The position numbers and the translations under genes were made by a program. A stretch of DNA of 64,000 bases from Sporosarcina sp. FSL K6-3457 (GTDB taxonomy: Bacteria; Bacillota; Bacilli; Bacillales_A; Planococcaceae), in the NCBI RefSeq assembly GCF_038007285.1, contig NZ_JBBOWX010000001.1, positions 699,501-763,500 on the forward strand, written 5' to 3'. Below the pieces are notes generated by a model. That model saw nothing but the letters and a program-made list of their open reading frames with translations. It did no database searches and was not told the DNA's origin. Positions 29,912-38,469 of the stretch are shown in pieces (position 1 is the stretch's first letter; every line of letters starts with the position of its first letter).

Positions 29912-32365
29912 TTACTGTTGGAGAAAATCGATGACTCCCTCAAAATTTAACGGTTTGCTTATATAATAGCCTTGGATCAATTCACAGTTAAAGTGCTCAA
30001 GAACTTCAAACTGTTCTTTGGATTCTACACCTTCAGCTACAACCCGTAAGCCAATCGTATGGGCTAATTTAATAATATTTTGAATGAATTTATGATCCTT
30101 CTCCGATTGGAGCATTTCATCTACAAAACTCTTATCAATTTTCACATGATTAATTGGTAAACTGTTTAAATAACTTAAAGAGGAGTATCCCGTTCCAAAA
30201 TCGTCAAGATGGATGGAAATTCCCATATCTCGCAGCTCTTCTAATTTTAGCTTATTGGTATCGAACGAATTCATCATGGAAGTTTCGGTGATTTCCAGTT
30301 CAATCCACTCAGGTGAAACGCCAGATTCTTTTATTATTTTCTTTATACCTGTCACAAAATCAGGTTGCATAATATGGATCGCGGAAATATTAACAGCTAT
30401 ATGTACAGGCTGTTTCATCATGCTATTCATCTTTTGAATCGCATGACATGCCTCTTTTAATACCCATTTATCGATTTCTACAATTTGTCCTGTCATTTCA
30501 GCTGTTTGAATAATTTGGAACGTATTATAAGCAGAAAGTGCAACTGAATTTGTTCGTAAGAGTGCTTCAACACTAGTACTCTTTCCTTCAATCGTGTTAT
30601 ATAACGGCTGAAAAAATAATTCAAATTCATTATTTTTCAAGGATTCATGGATGCCAAGCTCAATTTTTAGTTTCTCTTCTACTTCCAGTTGAATACTTTC
30701 ATCGAATAGACGGTATCTGTTTTTCCCTAAACTTTTTGCTCGATACATGGCCATATCTGCCGTTTTCAACAATTCTTCTGCCGTTTCACCATGAAGCGGA
30801 TACAACGCAACCCCGACGCTGGCTGTCATATTTAACAGCTTAGATTCTACGGGAATAGGTGAGCCAAATAGACTTATTATTTCTTCTGCTATACTCTTTG
30901 CTTGTTCTATTGACATTATGTCATGAAGCACTACGATAAATTCATCTCCACTAATCCGAGCAACCTCTTTATGTATGGGAGATAATGAAGTGAGTTTTTT
31001 TGCGACTTCGATAATTAACTTATCGCCAAATGTATGACCGAGCGAATCATTTACCATTTTAAAATTATCTAAATCTAGGAAAATCACTGCTTTGAAGTAC
31101 TCATTTTGTTCATGATTCAGTGATGCCGCTAAGGTTTCCTGTAAGCTTCTTCGATTTAATAAGCCCGTGAGCGAATCTCTGGATGCTAAATGTTCTATTT
31201 TGTCTTCTCTTGCTTGCAATATTTTTTGTGATTCTTGTAGTTCTACATATTTACCAAGTAATTTTTCTTCTGCGATGATCAGCTCTTGATTTGAAATAAG
31301 GAGTTCCTGGTCACGCTTTTTGATCGCCTGGATCATACTATTAAAACCAGTTGATAGGCGTGCAATCTCGGTATAATCATTTGCTTTTGCATGAACATCA
31401 TAATTTCCATTTTCTACGGAGGCCATTAGTGTACCGAGTTTTTTGAGTGGACGAACCCCTCTTAAAACAACCAAATAGGTTATGGAGCCAAATAAGAGGA
31501 GGCAAAGTAATCCAATCATAACAACAGATAATTGTCCTTTGAATATGTTTTGAGCGATTTCTTTCTCACTGATGGCCGCCACTATAGTCATGCCATTTTG
31601 TTCAATTGTATCAGAACGTAAAATATAGTCTTTTCCTTGAATGGTATAAGGTATATAGTTTCCTTTTGCGTCTTCTAGTATGCTTTCAAATTGGGACCCA
31701 AATGGTGATTCGCCGATCATATAATGTTCCCGATTGGCTAGCATCGTGCCATTGCGACTCATTAACATAACCATTCCGTCTTCGCCGATCTTTGCATTAC
31801 TAATCTGATTACTCATTTCCACCAGATTTAAATCAATCGCAACGACTCCCTGAATCCCTTCAAGACTAATGACAGGCTTAGATGCAGTAATAATGATTTC
31901 TTGTGTGAAAAAATTGAGGTACGGCTCCGTCCAAAATACTTTATTGGGATTTTCAAGTGCAAGCTGATACCATTCTTGTTCGACTGGACTAAAACTATTC
32001 GGGATTTTCTCAGCTAGTCCCTGAAAGTAGTCACCATTTTCCAAACCGTATACAATATGTCCATTCACAGGGAAACTTTCTTGCTGTACTCGTATCAAAG
32101 TTGCAATCTCATCCGTACTGCTTGAATACTTGTTTAGTACGAGAAGTGATTGACGAAGTTGTTCTAACGTATCTTCTACGCTAGAAAGTTGGTGCTCAAA
32201 GGAAAGTAATGTGTGTGCCGAGATGGATTCTGATTCATTTTTATACATTCTTTCTAGGCTCTTATTCAAATTATTTTGGGATAAAAAAGTGAATAAGGAC
32301 ATCGTTGTGACACACATCAGTAATATTAAAATTATCGTCCAGAATTTAATGCTTCGTATTTTCAA
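29912..32365 (-). CDS. dCache-HAMP-GGDEF-EAL c-di-GMP turnover protein
   Basis: The 817-residue membrane protein starts at TTG 10 bases past AAAGGTGAG. Order: transmembrane helix (about 8-30), extracellular double-Cache sensor (about 35-275), second helix (about 280-300), HAMP (about 300-355), short coil, GGDEF domain (about 395-550, with SGDEF in place of GGDEF and SRDSLTGLLNRR) and EAL domain (about 565-815, EALLR, ELEITET, DDFGTGYSSL, EGVE). SGDEF variants can keep or lose cyclase activity; the EAL residues look complete, so phosphodiesterase action is the safer inference. It sits 40 bp downstream of a PhnD-like lipoprotein gene in the same operon. Confidence 0.92.
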   Translation of the reverse strand: MKIRSIKFWTIILILLMCVTTMSLFTFLSQNNLNKSLERMYKNESESISAHTLLSFEHQLSSVEDTLEQLRQSLLVLNKYSSSTDEIATLIRVQQESFPVNGHIVYGLENGDYFQGLAEKIPNSFSPVEQEWYQLALENPNKVFWTEPYLNFFTQEIIITASKPVISLEGIQGVVAIDLNLVEMSNQISNAKIGEDGMVMLMSRNGTMLANREHYMIGESPFGSQFESILEDAKGNYIPYTIQGKDYILRSDTIEQNGMTIVAAISEKEIAQNIFKGQLSVVMIGLLCLLLFGSITYLVVLRGVRPLKKLGTLMASVENGNYDVHAKANDYTEIARLSTGFNSMIQAIKKRDQELLISNQELIIAEEKLLGKYVELQESQKILQAREDKIEHLASRDSLTGLLNRRSLQETLAASLNHEQNEYFKAVIFLDLDNFKMVNDSLGHTFGDKLIIEVAKKLTSLSPIHKEVARISGDEFIVVLHDIMSIEQAKSIAEEIISLFGSPIPVESKLLNMTASVGVALYPLHGETAEELLKTADMAMYRAKSLGKNRYRLFDESIQLEVEEKLKIELGIHESLKNNEFELFFQPLYNTIEGKSTSVEALLRTNSVALSAYNTFQIIQTAEMTGQIVEIDKWVLKEACHAIQKMNSMMKQPVHIAVNISAIHIMQPDFVTGIKKIIKESGVSPEWIELEITETSMMNSFDTNKLKLEELRDMGISIHLDDFGTGYSSLSYLNSLPINHVKIDKSFVDEMLQSEKDHKFIQNIIKLAHTIGLRVVAEGVESKEQFEVLEHFNCELIQGYYISKPLNFEGVIDFLQQ

Positions 32366-32405
32366 AAGATCGACTCACCTTTATGCTCTATTAGACTTAG
32401 ATAAT

Positions 32406-33296
32406 CTATTCACTTCCTAAGAAGCGTTCATACATGTATTGTTTTCCAAGGATGTTTGCGATATTTCGAATCGGATTATAAGACATACTGTCCACTTCTA
32501 CGTATCTCTCAATACTATCGTCATAGTTCTCCAAAATAGTAGGTGCTTCATTGTGAATATTTAACATGGCAATTGTAAAGTTTTTTTGAATCGATTTATT
32601 TAAATCTTTACTTGCCACATACGGAGAACCTGGAATATCTTCGGATTTCCAAATGATATTCATGTCTTTTGGTTGGATTTTCCCATCTCTTATCAAATTA
32701 TTATACTGGGCACTACTAATAGCCCCTGCATCCGCTTGTTGATGTTGAATATTAAAGGCTACCTGTTCATGGGAACCGGCATAATACGTTTCACTGAAAA
32801 ATGTTTCATAATCGATATGTCTACTTTTAAATAATGTATAAGGGAGTATATAGCCTGATGTAGAACCCGAATCGACAAACGCAAATTTCTTTCCTTCCAA
32901 CTCCTCAATCGAGTGAATTCCTAAATCTTTTTGTACAACAATAAGAGAGTTATAGTACATACCGGTATCTTTTCTTTGTTGGACAACTAATGGGGTCAGC
33001 TCTATCTCACTTTCAGCAGCTATATAAGAAAAAGCGCCATACCACCCAATGTCAATCTTTGCATTTTTCATTCCTTCGATTAGACTCAAGTAATTATCAA
33101 CAGCCACCACTTCAATTGGAAGGCCTAGTCTTTCTTCTAAATAACTCCGAATGGGTTCAAAGTCAGCCTTCATTTCAGCTGTATCTTTAACAGGAATCAA
33201 GCCGATTGTCAGTTTGGGGGGAGAACCTCCGCAACTTGTTAGAATTGAACTAACGATTGTGATAAGTAATATGAAGCATAACTTTCTACTATTCAT
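32406..33296 (-). CDS. PhnD-like phosphate/phosphonate-binding lipoprotein
   Basis: I start at the ATG giving MNSRKLCFILL, because the upstream TTG lies inside a perfect palindrome and lacks a ribosome site. The lipoprotein signal peptide ends at the lipobox LTSC (about Cys 23). The mature part is a PhnD-type solute-binding protein (LTIGLIPVKDTAEMKADF, NYLSLIEGMKNAKIDIGWYGAFSYI, AFVDSGSTSGYILPYTLFK). No ABC permease or ATPase gene is near; the only partner is the Cache-GGDEF-EAL gene 40 bp downstream. The protein therefore probably acts as a ligand receptor for that sensor and not in uptake; this is inference. Confidence 0.85.
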   Translation of the reverse strand: MNSRKLCFILLITIVSSILTSCGGSPPKLTIGLIPVKDTAEMKADFEPIRSYLEERLGLPIEVVAVDNYLSLIEGMKNAKIDIGWYGAFSYIAAESEIELTPLVVQQRKDTGMYYNSLIVVQKDLGIHSIEELEGKKFAFVDSGSTSGYILPYTLFKSRHIDYETFFSETYYAGSHEQVAFNIQHQQADAGAISSAQYNNLIRDGKIQPKDMNIIWKSEDIPGSPYVASKDLNKSIQKNFTIAMLNIHNEAPTILENYDDSIERYVEVDSMSYNPIRNIANILGKQYMYERFLGSE

Positions 33297-33315
33297 AGCA
33301 AATACACATCCGTTC

Positions 33316-33360
33316 AATAAACTTATAGTATAATAGTCATCATTATACTATAAGTTTATT
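33316..33360. promoter_or_regulatory. Perfect 19-bp inverted repeat at the promoter of the PhnD/c-di-GMP operon
   Basis: AATAAACTTATAGTATAAT (33316-33334) and its exact complement (33342-33360) flank a 7-nt spacer, 20 bp upstream of the lipoprotein start. Each arm contains TATAAT or its complement, so the site overlaps a likely -10 element on either strand. It is a candidate operator; there are no G/C-rich arms or a T-run as in a terminator. Confidence 0.7.
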
Positions 33361-33549
33361 AATTATTTGTTAATTTTTCATAACGTTCATAACTCACATC
33401 TTTTTACCATAATACAAAGTTTGCTGTCATTTTATACAGAGACAGTGACCTATAGAAAGGCGGAGATTTGAAAGAGGGTTCTGTTTAATGGATAATGTAT
33501 CTTAAAGGATATTCGTAACTATAATCGAATTTGGCGGAGGTGTATTTCG

Positions 33550-33993
33550 GTGTCAAACAATGTTGATGATTATCTTCAGCGGGGAATTTACGGCGCGAAA
33601 GAAACGAAGCCAGCAGAACGTCGGAAATTTCTTAGCACAATTCGTGAACGAGTTGTCATCGCGCTTACGCAAGCACAAGTGAGAGAACCTGGTACTTATC
33701 AACAAGTCGAGGAGGCCATGCAAGGAAACAGAGAGGCCCGCCTCTATTTGAATGGACATATGAGCTATGGAGAGTTTTCAAAGTATATAAAGATTGCATC
33801 CAAATATAATATCGATTTTACAATCGTTACAAATAAAAATCATAATTCCAAAATGGGTCTTGTCCTCGCATATGATTATGCAATAGATAAAGAAGAGATT
33901 TATGTTAAAAAGGTAGTTGCAAAAGCGAAACCAAAAAAGAATAAGAATAAAGGCCTGACCGATATATTTACAAAACTTTTCAAGAAGGATTAA
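33550..33993 (+). CDS. YueI family protein (DUF1694)
   Basis: The 147-residue soluble protein starts at GTG behind GGCGGAGG. The N-terminus VDDYLQRGIYGAKETKPAER and the core RERVVIALTQAQV, LNGHMSYGEFSKYIKIASKYNIDFTIV match the YueI family of bacilli, whose function is unknown. The tail is strongly basic (KAKPKKNKNKG), suggesting nucleic-acid or surface contact. A partial copy with the same upstream region lies 1.1 kb downstream. Confidence 0.88.
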   Translation: MSNNVDDYLQRGIYGAKETKPAERRKFLSTIRERVVIALTQAQVREPGTYQQVEEAMQGNREARLYLNGHMSYGEFSKYIKIASKYNIDFTIVTNKNHNSKMGLVLAYDYAIDKEEIYVKKVVAKAKPKKNKNKGLTDIFTKLFKKD

Positions 33994-34053
33994 GTGGATT
34001 TGTATTGGGTTGAATATAATTAGTAAGGGTGAAAAAATAAGGAGGAATTGAAT

Positions 34054-34620
34054 ATGACAAAGAATAATAAGGAGTTATCATTAGAACGAAGTGAGGAGTT
34101 ATTTGGAATATTGAAAGCTCGTTTTGAAAAAAATATGCCTCGCCATAAAGAACTTGAGTGGGCTAAAGTACAAGAGAGGCTGGAAGCAAATGCTGAAAAA
34201 CTTTGGTCACTTAATGAGATGGAAATAACCGATGGCGAGCCGGATGTTGTTGATTATGATAAAAAGTCGGGTGAATATATTTTTTATGACTGTTCAGCAG
34301 AAAGCCCTAAAGGCCGTAGAAGTGTTTGTTACGACCTTGAAGCACTGGAGTCAAGGAAAAAACATAAACCAGAAAACAATGCTATAGATATGGCTACCGA
34401 CATGGGTATTGAGATTTTAACGGAAGAACAATACCGAGAGTTGCAGAAACTTGGAAATTTTGATTTGAAAACATCGAGTTGGGTGCAAACACCTGCTGAT
34501 ATTAGAAAGCTAGGCGGAGCTCTTTTTTGTGATTGTCGTTACGACACTGTATTTGTCTATCACAATGGAGCGGATTCCTACTATGCTGCAAGGGGCTTCC
34601 GGGGGGCGTTAAGAATCTGA
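34054..34620 (+). CDS. DUF4256 domain protein
   Basis: The 188-residue protein starts at the ATG after GGAGGAATTGAAT. It is recognised from LFGILKARFEKNMPRHKELEWAKV, MEITDGEPDVVDYD, FYDCSAESPKGRRSVCYD and GGALFCDCRYDTVFVYHNGADSYYAARGFRG, features of DUF4256 proteins of about 185 residues. Several conserved Cys and Asp residues hint at an enzyme, but no reaction is known. It lies between the YueI gene and its truncated copy. Confidence 0.85.
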   Translation: MTKNNKELSLERSEELFGILKARFEKNMPRHKELEWAKVQERLEANAEKLWSLNEMEITDGEPDVVDYDKKSGEYIFYDCSAESPKGRRSVCYDLEALESRKKHKPENNAIDMATDMGIEILTEEQYRELQKLGNFDLKTSSWVQTPADIRKLGGALFCDCRYDTVFVYHNGADSYYAARGFRGALRI

Positions 34621-34683
34621 ATTTTGCAGGTTTGAACTTGAAATAATGCAAGTATAATCAGATTTGGCGGGAGGTGTGTTTCA

Positions 34684-34855
34684 GTGTCAAATAATGTTGA
34701 TGATTATCTTCAGCGGGGCTTTTATGGCGCTAAAGAAATGAAGCCTGCAGAATGTCGAAAATTTCTCGGTACAATTCGTGAACGTATTATTATTGCGTTA
34801 ACGCAAGCATAAGTGTGAGAGTGTGGTATTTATAAACAAGTCGACGAGGCCATTA
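34684..34855 (+). pseudogene. Truncated duplicate of the YueI gene
   Basis: The ribosome site (GGCGGGAGG), GTG start and first 42 codons repeat those of 33550 with point changes (VDDYLQRGFYGAKEMKPAEC...IRERIIIALTQA). A TAA then closes the frame. The homologous nucleotides continue after the stop (CAAGTCGACGAGGCCAT) to about 34855 before similarity ends. The duplicated block also includes about 30 bp of upstream sequence. It may still be translated as a 42-residue peptide, but it is best read as a decaying duplication. Confidence 0.85.
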
Positions 34856-34873
34856 TTGAAAAGTTTGAAGCCA

Positions 34874-34931
34874 AAAAAAGTTGTCAGGTACCCAGCAGAT
34901 TAGGAATTGGTTAGTAACCTGACATTTTTTG
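34874..34931. terminator. Hairpin terminator between YueI remnant and DUF3137 gene
   Basis: TGTCAGGT pairs with ACCTGACA across a 40-nt loop, flanked by seven As on the left and six Ts on the right, so it can work in both directions. Confidence 0.7.
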
Positions 34932-34941
34932 TATTAGAAGC

Positions 34942-35934
34942 TCATTTTGCAATAAAATCCTTCTTTTGTTTATTCCAAATACGAAGATTCAAATTGAGCA
35001 AATGGATAATTTCTACGATTGCTTTTATCTCCTCGTATGTCCGCAGTAAATTTTGCTTTTCAAGCTTCTTCAAGCCTTTCGCTTCAAAAAAATCAACCCC
35101 GTGAATTGAAATAATTAGCATGCCATCATGCAGACAAATCGCCATGCCTTGTCCAGGAAATAGCTTGCGCAAGTTGATGATTCGCTCTAGCATGTTGGCT
35201 GGAAGTAAGTAGCGTCCAGTTATTTCATCAGTAGTAGAAATTTTAAACATTTTGTCGAATTCATGACTGGCGGTTTTCATAGAGGAGCCAGTCATGGTTT
35301 GATGCTTGTATATTTTCCCTTTGCGTGTCTTAAGCGTTGTTGTGCCATCAAACGACTTATGAAAATCTGCAATAAATACGAGACCCCGAAAAGTCGTAAT
35401 ATCAATGTCTTGATCGACGAGGATGAGATCGTAGTTTTTTTGGATGACAAAGTCTGAAAACTGAAAGTCTGTCTTATCTATCGTTCCACTGAATAAATCT
35501 TCACCATGGTAACTGATTATCCCTTCATCATATTTTTGGAATAGAGGAATACTCAATAAGAGATCTAAATCGATATGTCCTTGATGGTTAAATTTACAAC
35601 GGTTTCTTTTTTTGTCTAGTGTGTCTAAAGGAATAGAATGTGTGATGATATTTGATACGAGCGGGGGAACAACTAGTTTTTTATACTGCTCGCTATATTG
35701 TTTGTGTGTAATCCTGTAGCTGATTATGACCATTACAACGGACATGACCAAAGCACCGAAGCCGCTGGTAATCTCACCAAATAAAAGTAGTGAGAGACCT
35801 AATAGTAAGAGTGCGAAGCCTAGAAACCAGCCGAATATACGTCCTCGAATAGATTTCAATCTTTGTTCATTTAACTGTTGCCAGGGTTTAGTACCTGAGA
35901 GCACCTGAACAAGGCTATCAAATTTAGGGATCAT
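34942..35934 (-). CDS. DUF3137 membrane protein
   Basis: The 330-residue protein starts behind GGAGGTAAAACC. Two adjacent membrane helices (about 32-75, FGWFLGFALLLLGLSLLLFG and GFGALVMSVVMVIISY) are followed by a soluble domain (about 85-330) with the DUF3137 features SGTIDKTDFQFSDFVIQ, GLVFIADFHKSFDGTTTL and AICLHDGMLIISIHG. DUF3137 genes are often found beside lemA, as here where it is divergent from a lemA gene. A shared envelope role is inferred; no catalytic site is evident. Confidence 0.85.
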   Translation of the reverse strand: MIPKFDSLVQVLSGTKPWQQLNEQRLKSIRGRIFGWFLGFALLLLGLSLLLFGEITSGFGALVMSVVMVIISYRITHKQYSEQYKKLVVPPLVSNIITHSIPLDTLDKKRNRCKFNHQGHIDLDLLLSIPLFQKYDEGIISYHGEDLFSGTIDKTDFQFSDFVIQKNYDLILVDQDIDITTFRGLVFIADFHKSFDGTTTLKTRKGKIYKHQTMTGSSMKTASHEFDKMFKISTTDEITGRYLLPANMLERIINLRKLFPGQGMAICLHDGMLIISIHGVDFFEAKGLKKLEKQNLLRTYEEIKAIVEIIHLLNLNLRIWNKQKKDFIAK

Positions 35935-36060
35935 GGTTTTACCTCCATTGCATATTTTTATATTATTTCGACACGAAAACAGAAAATTCCTTGTTTTTAG
36001 ACGATTGATATTTTAAACTGTTCTTACAAGTTATAAAATAGTAGAAGGAGGATTGAGAGA

Positions 36061-36612
36061 ATGGCCATTGTATGGATTGCCGTAGCTGTCCTTGTGATTT
36101 ATATTATCTTATTATACAATCGTTTATTGGCAATGCGTAACTGGATTAAGGAGTCGTTTGCCGAGATAGAAGTTTATTTACAAAATCGGTATGATACTCT
36201 AATTAAGGTAGCTGAAACTGTCGTAGGGTATGCTAAATATGAGAAAAATACGTTAAAGGAAATCACTCGAATCCGAGAAGGTTTGAATGATCGAACGCCG
36301 AGTGAGAAACTACAAAAGTTTGATGAATTGAACGAAAAGCTGGAAGGCTTTCGTGTGCATGTTGAAGCCTATCCAGAATTGAAAGCAAGTAAAAACTTTC
36401 TTCATCTCCAGCAAACAGCTAACGATTTAGAGGAGAAGTTATCCGCTGCCCGTCGCACATATAATAGCAATGTTATCGCCTTCAATACATCGATCGGCAC
36501 GTTTCCTGCGCTTTTATTTGCTCAAGTTCTTGGCTTCAAGGCGTATCCCGTATACGAGGTTCCACAAGCCAAGAAGGAAGACGTTAGTATGAAGCAAATG
36601 CTGAATGGCTAG
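36061..36612 (+). CDS. lemA: LemA family protein
   Basis: The 183-residue protein follows GAAGGAGGATTGAGAGA. One N-terminal membrane helix (about 2-22, IVWIAVAVLVIYIILLYNRL) leads into the LemA helical bundle: YNRLLAMRNWIKESFAEIEVYLQNRYDTLIKVAETVVGYA (split here over residues 20-60), QQTANDLEEKLSAARRTYN and a conserved FPALLFAQVLGFK end. The family is membrane-anchored with a predicted cytoplasmic or extracytoplasmic bundle and an unclear function. It is divergent from DUF3137 over about 125 bp, so the two may be co-regulated. Confidence 0.92.
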   Translation: MAIVWIAVAVLVIYIILLYNRLLAMRNWIKESFAEIEVYLQNRYDTLIKVAETVVGYAKYEKNTLKEITRIREGLNDRTPSEKLQKFDELNEKLEGFRVHVEAYPELKASKNFLHLQQTANDLEEKLSAARRTYNSNVIAFNTSIGTFPALLFAQVLGFKAYPVYEVPQAKKEDVSMKQMLNG

Positions 36613-36640
36613 GACTAGGCTCTAGTTGAAAGAGAATGAA

Positions 36641-36684
36641 AAAAGGTACCAGATGCTCATTGTGAGTATCGGTACTTTTTTTTA
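36641..36684 (+). terminator. Terminator after lemA
   Basis: GGTACCAGATGCTCA pairs with TGAGTATCGGTAC (one bulge) and is followed by eight Ts. Confidence 0.85.
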
Positions 36685-36740
36685 TTGTCTAGGAAACTAT
36701 AAAATCCTCGTACTGGGATAAGTCGGAATAGGGAGATTTC

Positions 36741-36870
36741 TCGTCTAGGCTCCAGCGCCTAGCCCCACGAGTCGCTTCGGTCTTGCTAGTCAAGGCAAAG
36801 GGCGCATTTATTTTCAAGCCCTCCAGCGCTTGTCGGGGCTGAACAGGCGCTTGCGCTTTTGTTCTTCGTC
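36741..36870. repeat. GC-richer Bacillaceae-type repeat (family III)
   Basis: TCTAGGCTCCAGCGCCTAGC, TCGCTTCGGTCTTGC, CCCTCCAGCGCTTGTCGGGG and GGCGCTTGCGCTTTTGTTCTT form a series of short inverted repeats. From memory this sequence type is spread through Bacillaceae and Planococcaceae genomes between genes. It ends exactly where the stop codon of the M20 gene begins and may serve as its transcript end. Confidence 0.7.
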
Positions 36871-38052
36871 TCATTTTTGGGTGCTACATACAACTTGTCC
36901 TACGGCTTTTGCTGCGACTAACAATGCAGCTTCATCGATATCGAATTTGGGATGATGGTTGAAGAAAGGAGTTTCAATATCTACTGGAGAACAGGCGATA
37001 TAGAAGAAACATGCTGGGAATTTTTCAGCATAATAAGCAAAGTCTTCCGATGGAGCCAACGGTGGAAATTCTTTCACTTCTTTAATATGAGGATCGTTTG
37101 CGTTTTTAAGTGTTTTCACTACCTGGGCTGTCAATTCAGGATTATTGTATAGTGGCGGATAATCCGGTGTATAGGTCAGCTCACATGTAACGTCAAATTC
37201 TTCTTCAAGTCCTTTAACAAGGCGTCTCATTTCCTTTTCAATAGTTTCTTTTGTTTCGTCAGTCATATACCGAATATCACCTTCGAGTTCCACGCTGTCT
37301 TTAATGACATTAAATGTTCCTTTCCCATCAAACGAGCCAATTGTAATAACGCCAACATCGAATGGATTTAATCGTCGACTAATAATCGTTTGAACGACCG
37401 TCACAAAATGGGCACCTGCAACAATTGCATCATTTGCTAAATGTGGGGAGGATCCATGTCCGCCCCTACCTTGAATTTTTAGTTTCATATATGCTCTTCC
37501 ATTGAATGAAAATCCTGCATGGTAGCCAATTAACCCTGCTGGACCCATTGGAAGTAAGTGTATTCCATACACCTCATCTAAATCATCAAGTACTCCAGAC
37601 TCTACAATGCTTTTCGCTCCTCCAGGTGGAACTTCTTCGGCATGCTGATGGATAATTTTAATGACTCCAGATAGCTCTGCTTTCAATTGAATCAAACAAT
37701 CGGCTAAAACTAATAAGTAAGCTGTATGTCCATCATGACCGCACGCGTGCATAACACCCAGTTTTTTTGACTTGAACGGCACAGATGTCTCTTCCACAAT
37801 TGGAAGTGCGTCAAAGTCTGCGCGAAGTCCAATTGTCTTTCCGGGTTTATCGCCTTTAATCGTTACTATGATTCCATAGCCATTCCCAACGTTTGTTTGA
37901 ATATCCACATCTTTATCCTTATAAAAGTCTGCAACAAATTTAGCCGTTTTTTCTTCCTCAAATGATAGCTCCGGATTTTCGTGTAAATAGCGACGAATTT
38001 GAATGATTTCCTCTTCCCGTTCTTCTAACATGCTCATTAATTTTTCTCTCAT
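36871..38052 (-). CDS. M20 family amidohydrolase (N-acyl amino acid hydrolase type)
   Basis: The 393-residue metalloenzyme starts 8 bases after AGAGGT. It shows the M20D pattern: IRRYLHENPELSFEE, LRADFDALPI, the metal ligands in GVMHACGHDGH, HQHAEEVPPGGA with the catalytic Glu, the dimerisation-domain GRGGHGSSPH, and a late SEDFAYY and HHPKFD(I)DE. Relatives cleave N-acetyl or other N-acyl amino acids or small peptides and bind two Zn or Co ions. It is a single gene, so the substrate cannot be narrowed. The repeat family III abuts its stop codon. Confidence 0.92.
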   Translation of the reverse strand: MREKLMSMLEEREEEIIQIRRYLHENPELSFEEEKTAKFVADFYKDKDVDIQTNVGNGYGIIVTIKGDKPGKTIGLRADFDALPIVEETSVPFKSKKLGVMHACGHDGHTAYLLVLADCLIQLKAELSGVIKIIHQHAEEVPPGGAKSIVESGVLDDLDEVYGIHLLPMGPAGLIGYHAGFSFNGRAYMKLKIQGRGGHGSSPHLANDAIVAGAHFVTVVQTIISRRLNPFDVGVITIGSFDGKGTFNVIKDSVELEGDIRYMTDETKETIEKEMRRLVKGLEEEFDVTCELTYTPDYPPLYNNPELTAQVVKTLKNANDPHIKEVKEFPPLAPSEDFAYYAEKFPACFFYIACSPVDIETPFFNHHPKFDIDEAALLVAAKAVGQVVCSTQK

Positions 38053-38350
38053 ATACTATACCTCTTTTATTTGTCATTTTTACCAATATTGTTTAGAGAA
38101 AATAGCGATATTCTTTGCAAGCCGACAGCGCCTATAATGAATATTCCCGGAAATAGCGCTGTTAAACTTAAGCAAGGTATCTGTTGTGCTACTTTAAAGA
38201 ATGTGCTTAGTGATGAATACATTGTAAGACCGAAATAATGATATTATTGATTTGGTTGAATTTTGGGTTGTTAAGACAAGCATGCTTTTTGGATTAAGTC
38301 ATGGAGTGTTATTTAAGTTGCTTGTAACTTGCAGTGAAATCAAAGGGGAG
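38053..38350. other. Gene-free upstream region between divergent genes
   Basis: No supported coding frame is present. It contains the promoter region of the M20 gene on the left. No repeat-family copy is recognised. Confidence 0.35.
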
Positions 38351-38384
38351 AAGATACACTAAAAAAACGGTGTATCTTTTTTTA
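38351..38384 (+). terminator. Terminator or attenuator upstream of the cDPGS-like gene
   Basis: AGATACAC pairs with GTGTATCT over a 10-nt loop and is followed by seven Ts. No plus-strand gene precedes it within 1.7 kb except lemA, which has its own terminator. It may therefore end a small untranslated transcript or attenuate read-through. Confidence 0.55.
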
Positions 38385-38403
38385 TGTATATTTAAAAATC
38401 TTC

Positions 38404-38432
38404 TTGTATTAATATTCACTAAAGGTTATAAT
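38404..38432 (+). promoter_or_regulatory. Probable sigma-A promoter of the cDPGS-like gene
   Basis: TTGTAT (38404-38409), a 17-bp spacer and TATAAT (38427-38432) stand 38 bp before the start codon. Confidence 0.55.
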
Positions 38433-38469
38433 TATAAAAAATCGTTGCAATTCATAGGAGTGAAGATGG

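Noticed and set aside
36689..36874. 61-codon minus ORF over repeat family III
   Set aside because: It arises from the GC-rich repeat and reads low-complexity Arg/Ala/Pro; no start site.
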